Of a stretch of 64,000 bases of DNA, positions 1-8,260 are shown in pieces. This DNA is from an uncultured Granulosicoccaceae bacterium (GTDB lineage Bacteria > Pseudomonadota > Gammaproteobacteria > CALCKW01): assembly GCA_937965695.1 (NCBI GenBank), contig CALCKW010000007.1, forward strand, positions 133,106 to 197,105. The letters run 5' to 3'. The number at the start of each line of letters is the position of its first letter. Position 1 is the stretch's first letter. The notes below the pieces were generated by a model. That model ran no database searches. It was not told the origin of the DNA and was given only the letters and a program-made list of their open reading frames with translations. The translations under genes and the position numbers were made by a program.

Positions 1-497
1 CCCGCAAGTAAAACTGTGTTTGAACCCAACGTGCCTGAGTTTTGCTTACCCATAGCCATCGCGCTGCCTGTCACCGCTGCTAGGTCAGCAACCGTTCCTG
101 TCTTCACGTTGTCGTTAGCAAGGATAAACTGTTCGACGTTTTGCCAGAGCATGGTCACAGCGCGCAAGTTTGACTGTGGTTCAGTAATTGGACCTGTACC
201 CGTTGCCGCGTAGTATCCATACAGCCCTTGCAATATAGCGAACTGTGCTGTGTCTGCAGCGAGCGCCTGTACATTGGCACCAGAACCCGCAGAGTTGACT
301 GCGGTAAGGCTGAATTTTTCTTTTGGCAGTAGTTTGATTTTGCTTAGTGTTGCTATCGCCGTTCCAACTGGGTGATAAGTACCGCCCGTTGATGCCGTGT
401 TAAGTATGTAGTCGGTGTCTGCAGAGGCGGTGCTAGCACCAGCAACAAAGGTTGATCCCACGACCCATAGAATATTGCGTAATTGTTTTTTCATCAT
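1..497 (-). CDS. TAXI-family TRAP transporter solute receptor (5' part only)
   Basis: Periplasmic substrate-binding subunit of a TAXI-type TRAP transporter, which hands a small organic solute to a DctQM-type permease. Only the first 165 codons are in the window; the rest runs off position 1. Residues 1-26 form a signal peptide (basic MMKKQLR start, hydrophobic core, Ala/Ser-rich end). The family-typical TASTGGTYHPVG segment is at residues 34-45, followed by alternating alpha/beta sequence. Two adjacent ATG codons (497 and 494) follow a GAGAGAG ribosome-binding stretch, so the start is uncertain by one codon. The DctB/DctD-like pair upstream on the same strand suggests regulated expression. 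The substrate cannot be deduced. Confidence 0.88.
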   Translation of the reverse strand, partial: MMKKQLRNILWVVGSTFVAGASTASADTDYILNTASTGGTYHPVGTAIATLSKIKLLPKEKFSLTAVNSAGSGANVQALAADTAQFAILQGLYGYYAATGTGPITEPQSNLRAVTMLWQNVEQFILANDNVKTGTVADLAAVTGSAMAMGKQNSGTLGSNTVLLA

Positions 498-631
498 GCT
501 CTCTCTGATTGGTTAGCAGTTTGCGAGAGTCATTGTTGTTAATTTATTACTTGTGCACAATTGAGTGTAAGTGCTTGTAAAATAGAGTATTAAATAGAAA
601 GTAGAGTTTTGTGGGTAAAGCCTGTTTGCTG

Positions 632-655
632 AAATAGGCAATTTTTTGCCTATTT
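632..655. promoter_or_regulatory. Perfect 10-bp inverted repeat between regulator and TRAP receptor genes
   Basis: AAATAGGCAA, a four-T loop and TTGCCTATTT form a perfect dyad. It lies 16 bp beyond the stop of the response regulator gene and about 135 bp upstream of the TAXI receptor start, all on the minus strand. It could be a terminator for the regulator mRNA or an operator for the regulator itself. No long U-tract follows it on the minus strand, so an operator is at least as plausible as a terminator. Confidence 0.4.
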
Positions 656-671
656 TGGGTCTTTTCCATCG

Positions 672-1274
672 TCAGTCCTCGGATACTTGACGATTGATGC
701 CCAGCTTACTCATCTTGTCGTTGAGGGTGCGGCGATTAATCTGCAGTGCATTAAGCACTAGTGCTATTCGACCGTTGTGCTGTTGCAGGCAAGACTCAAT
801 CATGAATTTTTCGTAGGCGAGTACACGATGGCGAAAGGGAGCCTCGATATCGTTTGTGTTGAAGGCCAAGCGTTGCAGGCTGTCTACACTATATTGTGAC
901 CCGATGATTTCTTGGATTTTTTCGAGCATTAAATCGGGTTCTACGGGTTTTTCTAGAAAATCCACAGCGCCCAATCGCATAGCAGCCACAATGTCAGGGA
1001 TACGCGCGTACCCCGAAAAAAACAATACGGGTAACAAAGGGCAAACTTGTCGGGCTTGTCGTACAAAGCTAAGGCCATCGCATTCTGGCATTCGCAGGTC
1101 TGTCACAACGAGATCAATGCGATGTTCACTGAGCATCGCTAGCGCACGTGATGCATGATCTGCGACCAGCACTTCTAGATTATTCAATCTTAGGAATCGC
1201 GAGTTGGCACCCAGAACATCGTGGTCATCGTCGAGTAATAAGATGGTCGTTGGTTGTTCTGCTATCTCACTCAT
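672..1274 (-). CDS. Response regulator, receiver plus Fis-type HTH (no AAA+ domain)
   Basis: Two-component DNA-binding regulator of 200 residues. The receiver domain (about 10-125) has the acidic pocket DDD at 15-17, phospho-acceptor D59 in VVTDLRMP, S87 and K109. A Fis-type helix-turn-helix occupies about 168-192 (GRIALVLNALQINRRTLNDK). The receiver resembles DctD, but the sigma-54-activating AAA+ domain is absent, giving the two-domain layout of ActR/RegA/PrrA regulators. The gene overlaps the 3' end of the upstream histidine kinase gene by 8 bp, so the two are translationally coupled and almost certainly cognate. The likely target is the TRAP receptor gene just downstream (inference). Confidence 0.88.
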   Translation of the reverse strand: MSEIAEQPTTILLLDDDHDVLGANSRFLRLNNLEVLVADHASRALAMLSEHRIDLVVTDLRMPECDGLSFVRQARQVCPLLPVLFFSGYARIPDIVAAMRLGAVDFLEKPVEPDLMLEKIQEIIGSQYSVDSLQRLAFNTNDIEAPFRHRVLAYEKFMIESCLQQHNGRIALVLNALQINRRTLNDKMSKLGINRQVSED

Positions 1275-3054
1275 CCGAGGGATTGTCGTTGTTTAGTAAG
1301 GGAAGACGCAAGGTAAAACGGCTTCCGCTGTTGTTCTTGCTATCCCAAAGTACCTCACCGTGGTGGCGTTCGGCGATTTGGCGGGTAAGCGCTAGACCCA
1401 GTCCAAGACCTTTGGTGTTGAGGGCGTGTTGTGAGAAGGGTGTAAACATATGCTTCTGAATTTCAGCATCTAGCCCTTTACCGTTGTCGGTGACAGAAAC
1501 ATCAACTGAATCACGATTAACGCTTGCTTGAAGAAAAATGCTCGGGGACTCTACTTTTTGTACGGCGTCGGATGCGTTGTATAACAAGTTTAGTAGAGCC
1601 TGTTGCAGCAAAACTTGATTGCCATTTATTGTGACTGCTGACGGGAGAGTGCGTGTGCTTAGATGGCTCGACAGCTGCTGACGTTCGCGATTGATGGTTT
1701 CGACGACATCGCTAATGAGTGTGTTGATGTTTAGCGGCCCAAGTTCGACCTGGCTTGGGCGGGAGATACTGCGCAGTGTCTCGACGACGCGTGATATCCG
1801 CTTGGTGGTTCGGTCGCAGTCAATGGCGGTTGCTCGAATATCATTGAGTTGCAGCTGCGGTTTTTCAATCATGGCTCGCAGGCTCGCAAGATTAAAACGC
1901 AAACTAGTCAGTGGTTGGTTTACTTCGTGGTTGATGGCGGCTGACATTCGGCCAATGACAGCGAAATTGGATTCGACAATCAGTGCGGATTGAGCCGTTT
2001 CTAGCTCTTTTGTTCGCTCCTTCACTTGTTTTTCCAACTTTAAGGCGTTGTTTTTCTCTGAGTGAGCGAGTAATTGCTGGTAGCGAAAGCTGCGGTAACT
2101 CAAAAAAATCACACTGGCAAAAGCCAACATCGCTAAAAAGTATAACAACGTGTTTTTCCAAACTTTACTTTGAGGTGACAGCACAATAAGTTGCCAAGGC
2201 TCGTTTTGGAGTTGAAGCGAAGAGGCTATAAAATTTTGATCACCAAGTTGAAGACTTTTGGCTTCAGCCAAACGCGTAAGCGCAACGTCTGCACCTGTCG
2301 GATAGTTGTGCAGATAGCTAATTTCGCGAAAGTCTTCCGTGCTTAGGTGCTGCGTGTTCGCGTATAAAATCCTCGGATCAGTACTTAGTATGACAACTCC
2401 GTTTTGGTCCAAAATAAATGAGCTATGGGAGCGCTGTTTCCAAATTTCAGGTAAATGCGACAGCGATTGTTTCAATACGACCACTCCCATGGGCTTTTTA
2501 AGCTCGTTGCCGGTGTTTTCAGCCTGGTTCACAACAGCACGCGCCACAAAATAGCCCGGCTTTCCTGTCGTCGCACCAACGGCGTATTGAGTGCTTTGTT
2601 GGCCCAGTAACGCTTGCTGAAAGTAAGGGCGAAAATTGTAGAACTTCCCGACAAAGCTATTTTCTTGCTCGTGGTTGCTCGCGGCAATTGTTCTGCCAGA
2701 GGTGTCCATTAAAAAGGCTTGGCTGAGTTCAATTTGGTCTCTGACACTGGCGAGCACATTGTTGGCAAAAGCCAAGTTCTTGCTGTCGGCGTTTTTAAGA
2801 GCAGCGGTGAGCCGAGGATCGTTAGCCAGTAAGCGTGGCAATACGGCTAGGCTTTCGAGTTGGCGGTCAATTTCTGCGGCTTGGGTCTTAATAAGGCTCT
2901 GGAGTTGGCGATATTCTCGATCGCTCTGCCATAGCCACAACGCGGCGAGCAGGATTGCGCAGCCTATAATGGCGACAATGATAGGCATCAGCTTCTTTTG
3001 TTTTAGCTTCATCAGATTAGAGATAGGCTGGAGGGCATGTGCAAAAGGTTCCAT
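1267..3054 (-). CDS. DctB-like membrane sensor histidine kinase
   Basis: Senses an external ligand and phosphorylates the adjacent regulator. Layout: TM1 about 22-42, a periplasmic double-Cache-type domain about 43-300, TM2 about 301-320, a short coiled coil, then the kinase core. Visible motifs are phospho-acceptor H376 in INHEVNQPLTSLR, the N-box around NLLYNASDA (489-497), DNGKGL (523-528) and GLGLGL (549-554). The INHEVNQPL H-box is typical of the DctB/TorS-like HPK4 group. The 595-residue length fits DctB. An alternative ATG at 3012 (MKLKQKK) would remove a 14-residue lead and give a more usual N-terminus; neither start has a strong ribosome-binding site. Confidence 0.9.
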   Translation of the reverse strand: MEPFAHALQPISNLMKLKQKKLMPIIVAIIGCAILLAALWLWQSDREYRQLQSLIKTQAAEIDRQLESLAVLPRLLANDPRLTAALKNADSKNLAFANNVLASVRDQIELSQAFLMDTSGRTIAASNHEQENSFVGKFYNFRPYFQQALLGQQSTQYAVGATTGKPGYFVARAVVNQAENTGNELKKPMGVVVLKQSLSHLPEIWKQRSHSSFILDQNGVVILSTDPRILYANTQHLSTEDFREISYLHNYPTGADVALTRLAEAKSLQLGDQNFIASSLQLQNEPWQLIVLSPQSKVWKNTLLYFLAMLAFASVIFLSYRSFRYQQLLAHSEKNNALKLEKQVKERTKELETAQSALIVESNFAVIGRMSAAINHEVNQPLTSLRFNLASLRAMIEKPQLQLNDIRATAIDCDRTTKRISRVVETLRSISRPSQVELGPLNINTLISDVVETINRERQQLSSHLSTRTLPSAVTINGNQVLLQQALLNLLYNASDAVQKVESPSIFLQASVNRDSVDVSVTDNGKGLDAEIQKHMFTPFSQHALNTKGLGLGLALTRQIAERHHGEVLWDSKNNSGSRFTLRLPLLNNDNPSDE

Positions 3055-3190
3055 TGTGGCTTAGTGTCGGGTCAGCTTAGCGCCATGAATGCACCGTGTG
3101 AACCCAAACTGTGCTGTAAACTGAAACAAGAACGGCAAAACAGCAAAAATGCTGTGCATATTCGCGCAATCATTCAAGGAAGGCTAAATC

Positions 3191-3562
3191 ATGCAACTTG
3201 GCAATTTTTCGATCAGTCTCAGTGTTAGTGATATTCACGCCTCTCTGAGCTTTTATCAAAAGCTTGGTTTCGAAATAATGGGTGGGGATATCGAAGAAAA
3301 TTGGATAATCCTAAAAAATAGCGCCGCCACTGTGGGTCTGTTTCAAGGGATGTTCGAAAACAATATGCTTACTTTCAACCCGGGCTGGGATGCGGAAGGT
3401 AAAAATTTACAAGACTTTGAAGATGTCCGGAAACTCCAGTCAAAACTCAAAGAATCGGGAATTGAGTTAATCAGTGAAGCCGATGAGTCTTCCAGTGGTC
3501 CCGCGAGTTTTATTGTTGCAGACCCCGATGGAAACCCCATTTTGGTTGATCAGCACCGTTAG
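3191..3562 (+). CDS. VOC-family (glyoxalase/bleomycin-resistance fold) protein
   Basis: A 123-residue single-domain protein of the vicinal oxygen chelate superfamily. Two beta-alpha-beta-beta-beta modules can be followed: SISVSDIHASLSFYQKLGF near the N-terminus and ASFIVADPDGNPILVDQH near the C-terminus. The last stretch is the usual DPDGN motif of the family. A good ribosome-binding site (AAGGAAGG) precedes the ATG. Members include glyoxalases, dioxygenases and antibiotic-binding proteins, so no reaction can be assigned. It sits 25 bp upstream of the GH3 gene and probably shares its transcript with that gene and the GNAT gene. Confidence 0.85.
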   Translation: MQLGNFSISLSVSDIHASLSFYQKLGFEIMGGDIEENWIILKNSAATVGLFQGMFENNMLTFNPGWDAEGKNLQDFEDVRKLQSKLKESGIELISEADESSSGPASFIVADPDGNPILVDQHR

Positions 3563-3587
3563 ATTTTTGCGCCCCTAAGAGAGATTT

Positions 3588-4601
3588 ATGTCGAAAGAAT
3601 ACGAAGCTCTTATCAACAGTCTTCTGCTAGTAGCAACAGCAGACAGTGAGATTGATGAACACATGAAACGGTTTCTGGCCGAAGGTGGCCGTTCAGTGTT
3701 GTTCGGCGAAAGTCGCGAAGAATACGTTGCGCGCAGTATGTCATCAGAGCGTATTGCACGAGAGTCAGCCAGTAGCATGCGATTGGCTATAGAGCAGGCG
3801 CGGACAATTGCCGGGCCCGTTCTGGTGGCCGTAGATCAGGAAATTGGCGGCATTCAGCGTCTGGGGCATTTGCTGCCTGAACAGCCGTCTTTGCCGCAGT
3901 TGCTGGCGATGAGTGACGACGAGCTTTTGAATACTTTCACCGCATCAGCACTGTTGGCAAAAGCGATGGGTGTAAACGTATTTCTCGCCCCTATCGTTGA
4001 TACCCTCAAGGGGCCGAACCCTTGGTTGACCGGTCGAACGGTCTCTGCCGATGTTGTCCAGGTATCTCGATTGAGCAAATGTTTTGTGCAAGCAGCAGAA
4101 GCCGTGGAAGTGATGGCTGTCGTAAAACACTTTCCTGGACATGCGCACGTGCCATTTGATCCAGCTGTAGACAACGCAGCTCAGGTACTGGGTGATGGCG
4201 CATTGCTTGAACAAGGCTATCCTGCTTTTGAGGCCTGTGTGGCGGCTAGTGCAGGTGGGGTGATGCTTGGTCCCGCGCCGGTGCTTGCCATTGATGCAAG
4301 CTGTGCGGCTAGTTGCTCTGCTCCAGTAGTAAAGCTGCTGCGTGGTCGTTTTGGTTTTGAAGGCTTAGCGGTCAGTGACGGTTTAGAAGCCGCTGCGACA
4401 TCCGCTGGGCGACCATTAATAGAAGTGGCATTGCAATCACTCAGTGCGGGGGCAGAATTACTTTTACTCGGTAGTGGCGAGCATCTACCACAGCTGACGC
4501 GTGACATAGCCTTGGCCGTTGAGCGGGGAGAATTGGAAAAGAGCCGCTTGGTTGAGGCAGCCTGTAAAGTGGACAATGCGATCTTGAGGTACGCTGCCTA
4601 G
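3588..4601 (+). CDS. Glycoside hydrolase family 3 protein, NagZ-like
   Basis: Predicted cytoplasmic beta-N-acetylhexosaminidase-type glycosidase of 337 residues, the size of NagZ, which removes GlcNAc from peptidoglycan fragments during cell-wall recycling. The GH3 barrel motifs are visible: VDQEIGGIQR (82-91), KHFPGHA with K180, H181 and H185, and the nucleophile loop VSDGLEAAA with D264. There is no signal peptide, consistent with NagZ. It differs from textbook NagZ in several loops (for example no clear His-Asp pair next to KHFPGH beyond H185), so a different aryl- or hexosaminidase substrate is possible. The stop overlaps the next gene's GTG start. Confidence 0.85.
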   Translation: MSKEYEALINSLLLVATADSEIDEHMKRFLAEGGRSVLFGESREEYVARSMSSERIARESASSMRLAIEQARTIAGPVLVAVDQEIGGIQRLGHLLPEQPSLPQLLAMSDDELLNTFTASALLAKAMGVNVFLAPIVDTLKGPNPWLTGRTVSADVVQVSRLSKCFVQAAEAVEVMAVVKHFPGHAHVPFDPAVDNAAQVLGDGALLEQGYPAFEACVAASAGGVMLGPAPVLAIDASCAASCSAPVVKLLRGRFGFEGLAVSDGLEAAATSAGRPLIEVALQSLSAGAELLLLGSGEHLPQLTRDIALAVERGELEKSRLVEAACKVDNAILRYAA

Positions 4602-5026
4602 TGGCAAATCAGTCCGGCAACGAGCCACTCGTCTGTGCTGTAGCCCCAACACCTATCGAATTTTGTCAGCTTCGCAACTGTATGGGGTTTGTTAGCGAGC
4701 AGCAAGCCGAGCTCTGCATTCAAAATTCATTAGTTTGTGTCTCGGCCTACGACAAGGGGAGACTTGTGGCGATGGGGCGCATTGTGGGTGATGGGGTGTT
4801 GTTCTTTTATCTGCAAGATATAGCCATTCACCAAGATTATCGCGGTCGTGGTTACGGAGGCGCTGTTATGCAGGCTCTAGAACTCTATATTAAACAGGTA
4901 GCGAAGCCGGGGGCGAGCGTTGCGCTTTTGTCGGTTAAAGGCAAAGAGAGCTTTTATCAGCGCTACGGCTATAAGACGCGCGACGGAGAAGCTTTCGGAT
5001 TTGGTATGTGCAAATTTATTCTTTAG
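4601..5026 (+). CDS. GNAT-family N-acetyltransferase
   Basis: A 141-residue acetyl-CoA-dependent acyltransferase. The acetyl-CoA pyrophosphate-binding motif A is clear: LQDIAIHQDYRGRGYGGAVM contains the R/Q-x-x-G-x-G/A loop (RGRGYG). The C-terminal FYQRYGYKTRDG segment is the usual 'yekfGF' region of the fold. Translation starts at a GTG that shares its first base with the TAG stop of the GH3 gene, so the two are coupled. The acceptor substrate is unknown; linkage to a putative amino-sugar hydrolase is only suggestive. Confidence 0.87.
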   Translation: MANQSGNEPLVCAVAPTPIEFCQLRNCMGFVSEQQAELCIQNSLVCVSAYDKGRLVAMGRIVGDGVLFFYLQDIAIHQDYRGRGYGGAVMQALELYIKQVAKPGASVALLSVKGKESFYQRYGYKTRDGEAFGFGMCKFIL

Positions 5027-5236
5027 TCATAACATGATCTGAACGTATATCAAACAGAGTTTTGTCGAAATAAATAATTTTAGTGCTTTAAAGTGCCAAA
5101 GAAAATTGGTCTGCAAAGGCAGCGACGAACCGAAGCAAGAGTTAGTGAACTTTGTGATGTCTGTAGAGATGCAGGCACTGCAGCCTTTCGCTATTCTAGA
5201 ATCCGCGTTAGGCGGTGAACGCAAGAGTATTTCAGC

Positions 5237-6439
5237 ATGAAAAAAATCGATAACCCAGATTTCAGAAGTCGTGCTTTTTTAGAGCAGCACTGTCGCGATA
5301 TCTACCACTTTTATCAGCCTAGAGCGGTTGATAGCCGTGGTGGTTTTTTTCATCACTATCGTGATGACGGCAGTGTGTACGACGCAGAAACCCGACACTT
5401 GGTTAGCAGTACGCGATTTGTATTTAATTACGCTGTTTGGCAAGAGATGTTTGACGATGAGAGCCTGCACCAGAATGTACAGCATGGCTTTGATTATCTT
5501 CAGCAGGCTCATTTGCAGCCGTCTACCGGTGGGTACGCTTGGCTGCTGAACGATGAAAAAATTCTGGATGCAACCAATCACTGTTACGGTTTAGCCTTTG
5601 TCATGCTCGCGTGCAGCTGGGCACATCGTGCGGGTTTAGAGGGTGCCGCTGAAGCATTAGCGCAGGCTTTCGAGCTAATGGAGCTTTATTTCTGGGACAC
5701 TCCTGCCGGTCTCTATAAAGACGAAATAAGCGCCGACTGGAAACAGACTTCGCCCTATCGCGGTCAGAACGCGAATATGCACAGCTGTGAAGCCCTAATA
5801 GCCGCATTTGAGGCAACAGGTGAAGCGCGTTACCTTCAGCGCGCGCAGCTGTTGGCGAGCAATATGTGCCAGCGGCAAGCGGCACTAGCGGATGGGTTGA
5901 TCTGGGAGCACTACGATACCGATTGGAAGATCGATTGGGATTACAACCGAGATGATCCGAAGCACTTGTTCAGACCTTGGGGATTTCAACCAGGTCACCA
6001 GACCGAATGGGCGAAGCTGCTGCTCATCCTCAACCAGCACGCCCCAGAACCATGGTTGGTAGAAACGGCTAAATCGCTTTTTGATCGAGCAATGGAGGCT
6101 GCTTGGGACGAAGAGCACGGCGGTATTTGTTACGGCTTTGCGCCCGATGGCAGTGTCTGCGATAGCGATAAGTACTTCTGGGTGCAAGCGGAGAGCTTCG
6201 CCGCGGCAGCTAGGCTAGCGTCGGCGACTGGCGATGAGAAATATTGGCAATGGTACGAGCGGATTTGGGCCTACAGCTGGGATCACATGATCGATCATGA
6301 GTACGGAGCTTGGTACCGTATTCTCACACGCGACAACAATAAGTATGACAACTTGAAGTCACCTGCTGGCAAAGTGGATTACCACACTCTAGGTGCTTGC
6401 TTTGATGTGCTTAATAGCGGCGCTAAATTGCGGGCTTGA
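5237..6439 (+). CDS. AGE-family sugar epimerase/isomerase, probably mannose isomerase-type
   Basis: A 400-residue (alpha/alpha)6-barrel enzyme of the N-acylglucosamine 2-epimerase superfamily, interconverting an aldose and ketose (mannose/fructose type) or 2-epimers. Family motifs include NANMHSCEAL (178-187), WGFQPGHQTEWAKLL with H254, and DYHTLGACFD near the C-terminus. These place catalytic or substrate-binding His and Glu residues around the barrel mouth. The N-terminal SRGGFFHHYRDDG and RHLVSSTRFVFNYA segments resemble mannose isomerases/YihS more than animal renin-binding proteins. The 210-bp upstream gap suggests its own promoter. It is cytoplasmic, with no signal peptide. Confidence 0.88.
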   Translation: MKKIDNPDFRSRAFLEQHCRDIYHFYQPRAVDSRGGFFHHYRDDGSVYDAETRHLVSSTRFVFNYAVWQEMFDDESLHQNVQHGFDYLQQAHLQPSTGGYAWLLNDEKILDATNHCYGLAFVMLACSWAHRAGLEGAAEALAQAFELMELYFWDTPAGLYKDEISADWKQTSPYRGQNANMHSCEALIAAFEATGEARYLQRAQLLASNMCQRQAALADGLIWEHYDTDWKIDWDYNRDDPKHLFRPWGFQPGHQTEWAKLLLILNQHAPEPWLVETAKSLFDRAMEAAWDEEHGGICYGFAPDGSVCDSDKYFWVQAESFAAAARLASATGDEKYWQWYERIWAYSWDHMIDHEYGAWYRILTRDNNKYDNLKSPAGKVDYHTLGACFDVLNSGAKLRA

Positions 6440-6449
6440 TACCGTTTTA

Positions 6450-6470
6450 AGCGGCGCATAAAGCGCCGCT
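6450..6470. terminator. GC-rich stem-loop between convergent genes
   Basis: AGCGGCGC, loop ATAAA and GCGCCGCT form a perfect 8-bp stem. It sits in the 53-bp gap between the convergent AGE isomerase and MscS genes, so it could end both transcripts. There is no strong U-tract on either side, so intrinsic termination is unproven. Confidence 0.45.
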
Positions 6471-6492
6471 CAGTTGTTGCAGCTGTCGCTGG

Positions 6493-8130
6493 CTAGGCTT
6501 GTTGAATGGTCAAGTGTGGGAATGGGATATTCCAACCAGCGTCTGTGCAACTTGCTACGCAGGTTTGTTGAATGACGCGCTTGACCTTCCAGTAGGACTT
6601 GGCATATTCACTCTTTACCGTGACGTAGATCATGTAGTTGAGCGATGAATCACCTGCTGAACTGAATTCGACCATGACATTTTTAATGCCCTCGGCTACA
6701 TTCGTTTTCTGAAGTGCTGCGCTAATGTCTGCATGCAGACGCTGTGGAATTTCGGTCAAACACAAGGGCTGCAGTTGGTAATCGACGCCAAAATAATCGA
6801 CCACCCCAAATGTCTCGCCTCTTGTGAGGTTCTTAAAAGACCAGCCAAAAAAATCAGCAGATTTCATCAACAAACTGCTGCCTCCAGCATCTGACAACTC
6901 AACCACCTCAGGGGTTTGTTTTGTCACTTCGAGCATGCGCTGATCTTCGGTGAGAATGACATCCCCACGGCTCGTCGGGAACCAAACTTCGTTGGTTATG
7001 GGTCTTGAGGTTAGTGGCTCTAGGTCTCGCAGTGGCAGTCTAAGTACGCCTGCAAGTTCTGGATTTCTGAGTATTGAGTACATATTTATCGAAGTGACTT
7101 GCCATGGCAGACCTTCATAAATAACACGTTCGTTTTCGCGAATGCTGCCAACGTTCAGTAGTAATTGCGCCTCGGATATAAATTGGGGTATTGCCTGACG
7201 CAACCCCAAAACAATCGTGGCTGCAGCAATGATCGAAAGGCCAAGTAGTAGTAAGTCACCGCGGACATAAAACACAGTGATGACCGACATCATTATCAAT
7301 AAAAAAACAAAAGCTCTGTAGGCGTATTGCACCAGCCTTCTGCGAGTACGGAATCTCTCGGGGTTGTCGCTTTTAGTTCGTGACTTAAAAACCCACAAAA
7401 AAAAGCGCATGAAAAGCCAAACAATAATGGCCACTGTCATTGCAATAATAAGGGTGAGCCCCCTACCGTTGAAAAACTCCTCGGCGGAGAGTCTTAAAGT
7501 CTCCCACCAAGTTACATCCGAGCTATTGATGATGACCAATTGCTCTTTGGCGAATTCGAGTTCTGTCAGGTTATTTTCTTTGAGTGCTTCCCAGATTTTT
7601 TGCAGGCCCAGCAGAGTCTTCTGGGTGTTTTTATCACTGACTTCAACTTTGGCCTGAGCAATCGATGCTAAGGCTTTGGTAATTGTTTTTTCTTGCTCGG
7701 TTTTTTGCTCGATGGCTGCGTTGAGCTGGCTGATTCTTCGAGGCTTGTCGGTAAGCGCTTTGAGATTTTCCATAATTGGCTGGAGAATCAATGTGATTTC
7801 TTGTTGCCAGTCAAAGTTAGATTCAATATCAACTAGCATTTCCCTATCGACTGAACCAATAGCAACTTGTTCAAAAGATTGGCGTAGTTTTTTTTGCTCG
7901 CTTTCTAATAACTCCAGTTCTTGCTCAAGCGCGGGTTGGGAAGAAGGCTCGGATTCTTTTAGCGAGGTTCTAATTTGCGCGATATTTTCAGCGTTAGAGT
8001 CCAGCAGTTGCTGTAAAGATAACAAGCGATTGACGGATACCTCTTGCCCCCCCAATGACTCTGTAGCGGCGTAGGTTGTAGAGAACAATGCACAGAGCAA
8101 TACCACCGACATGGAAAGTGAACGAAGCAT
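6493..8130 (-). CDS. MscS-family mechanosensitive ion channel with N-terminal coiled-coil domain
   Basis: Inner-membrane channel of the MscS superfamily, expected to release solutes on hypo-osmotic shock. It is 545 residues long. Residues 1-21 are a signal peptide (MLRSLSMSVVLLCALFSTTYA). Residues about 25-210 are Gln/Glu/Leu-rich helical sequence that is probably a periplasmic coiled coil. Several membrane helices follow between about 220 and 320. The pore-helix region is GLRQAIPQFISEAQLLLN, followed by the beta domain and an alpha/beta C-terminal domain. The pore helix is less Gly/Ala-rich than in E. coli MscS, so gating or conductance may differ. Confidence 0.82.
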   Translation of the reverse strand: MLRSLSMSVVLLCALFSTTYAATESLGGQEVSVNRLLSLQQLLDSNAENIAQIRTSLKESEPSSQPALEQELELLESEQKKLRQSFEQVAIGSVDREMLVDIESNFDWQQEITLILQPIMENLKALTDKPRRISQLNAAIEQKTEQEKTITKALASIAQAKVEVSDKNTQKTLLGLQKIWEALKENNLTELEFAKEQLVIINSSDVTWWETLRLSAEEFFNGRGLTLIIAMTVAIIVWLFMRFFLWVFKSRTKSDNPERFRTRRRLVQYAYRAFVFLLIMMSVITVFYVRGDLLLLGLSIIAAATIVLGLRQAIPQFISEAQLLLNVGSIRENERVIYEGLPWQVTSINMYSILRNPELAGVLRLPLRDLEPLTSRPITNEVWFPTSRGDVILTEDQRMLEVTKQTPEVVELSDAGGSSLLMKSADFFGWSFKNLTRGETFGVVDYFGVDYQLQPLCLTEIPQRLHADISAALQKTNVAEGIKNVMVEFSSAGDSSLNYMIYVTVKSEYAKSYWKVKRVIQQTCVASCTDAGWNIPFPHLTIQQA

Positions 8131-8260
8131 GACGAAATACCGAGATTGAAAAGCAGATAGGGATTATATAAGTACACAATAGGGTGCATTAATAGTGCCT
8201 GTGACCTTTTTCGTGTGGTTTCAGCTTAGCGCCCTGCAGTTTAGGCTTTGCCGAGATTGG

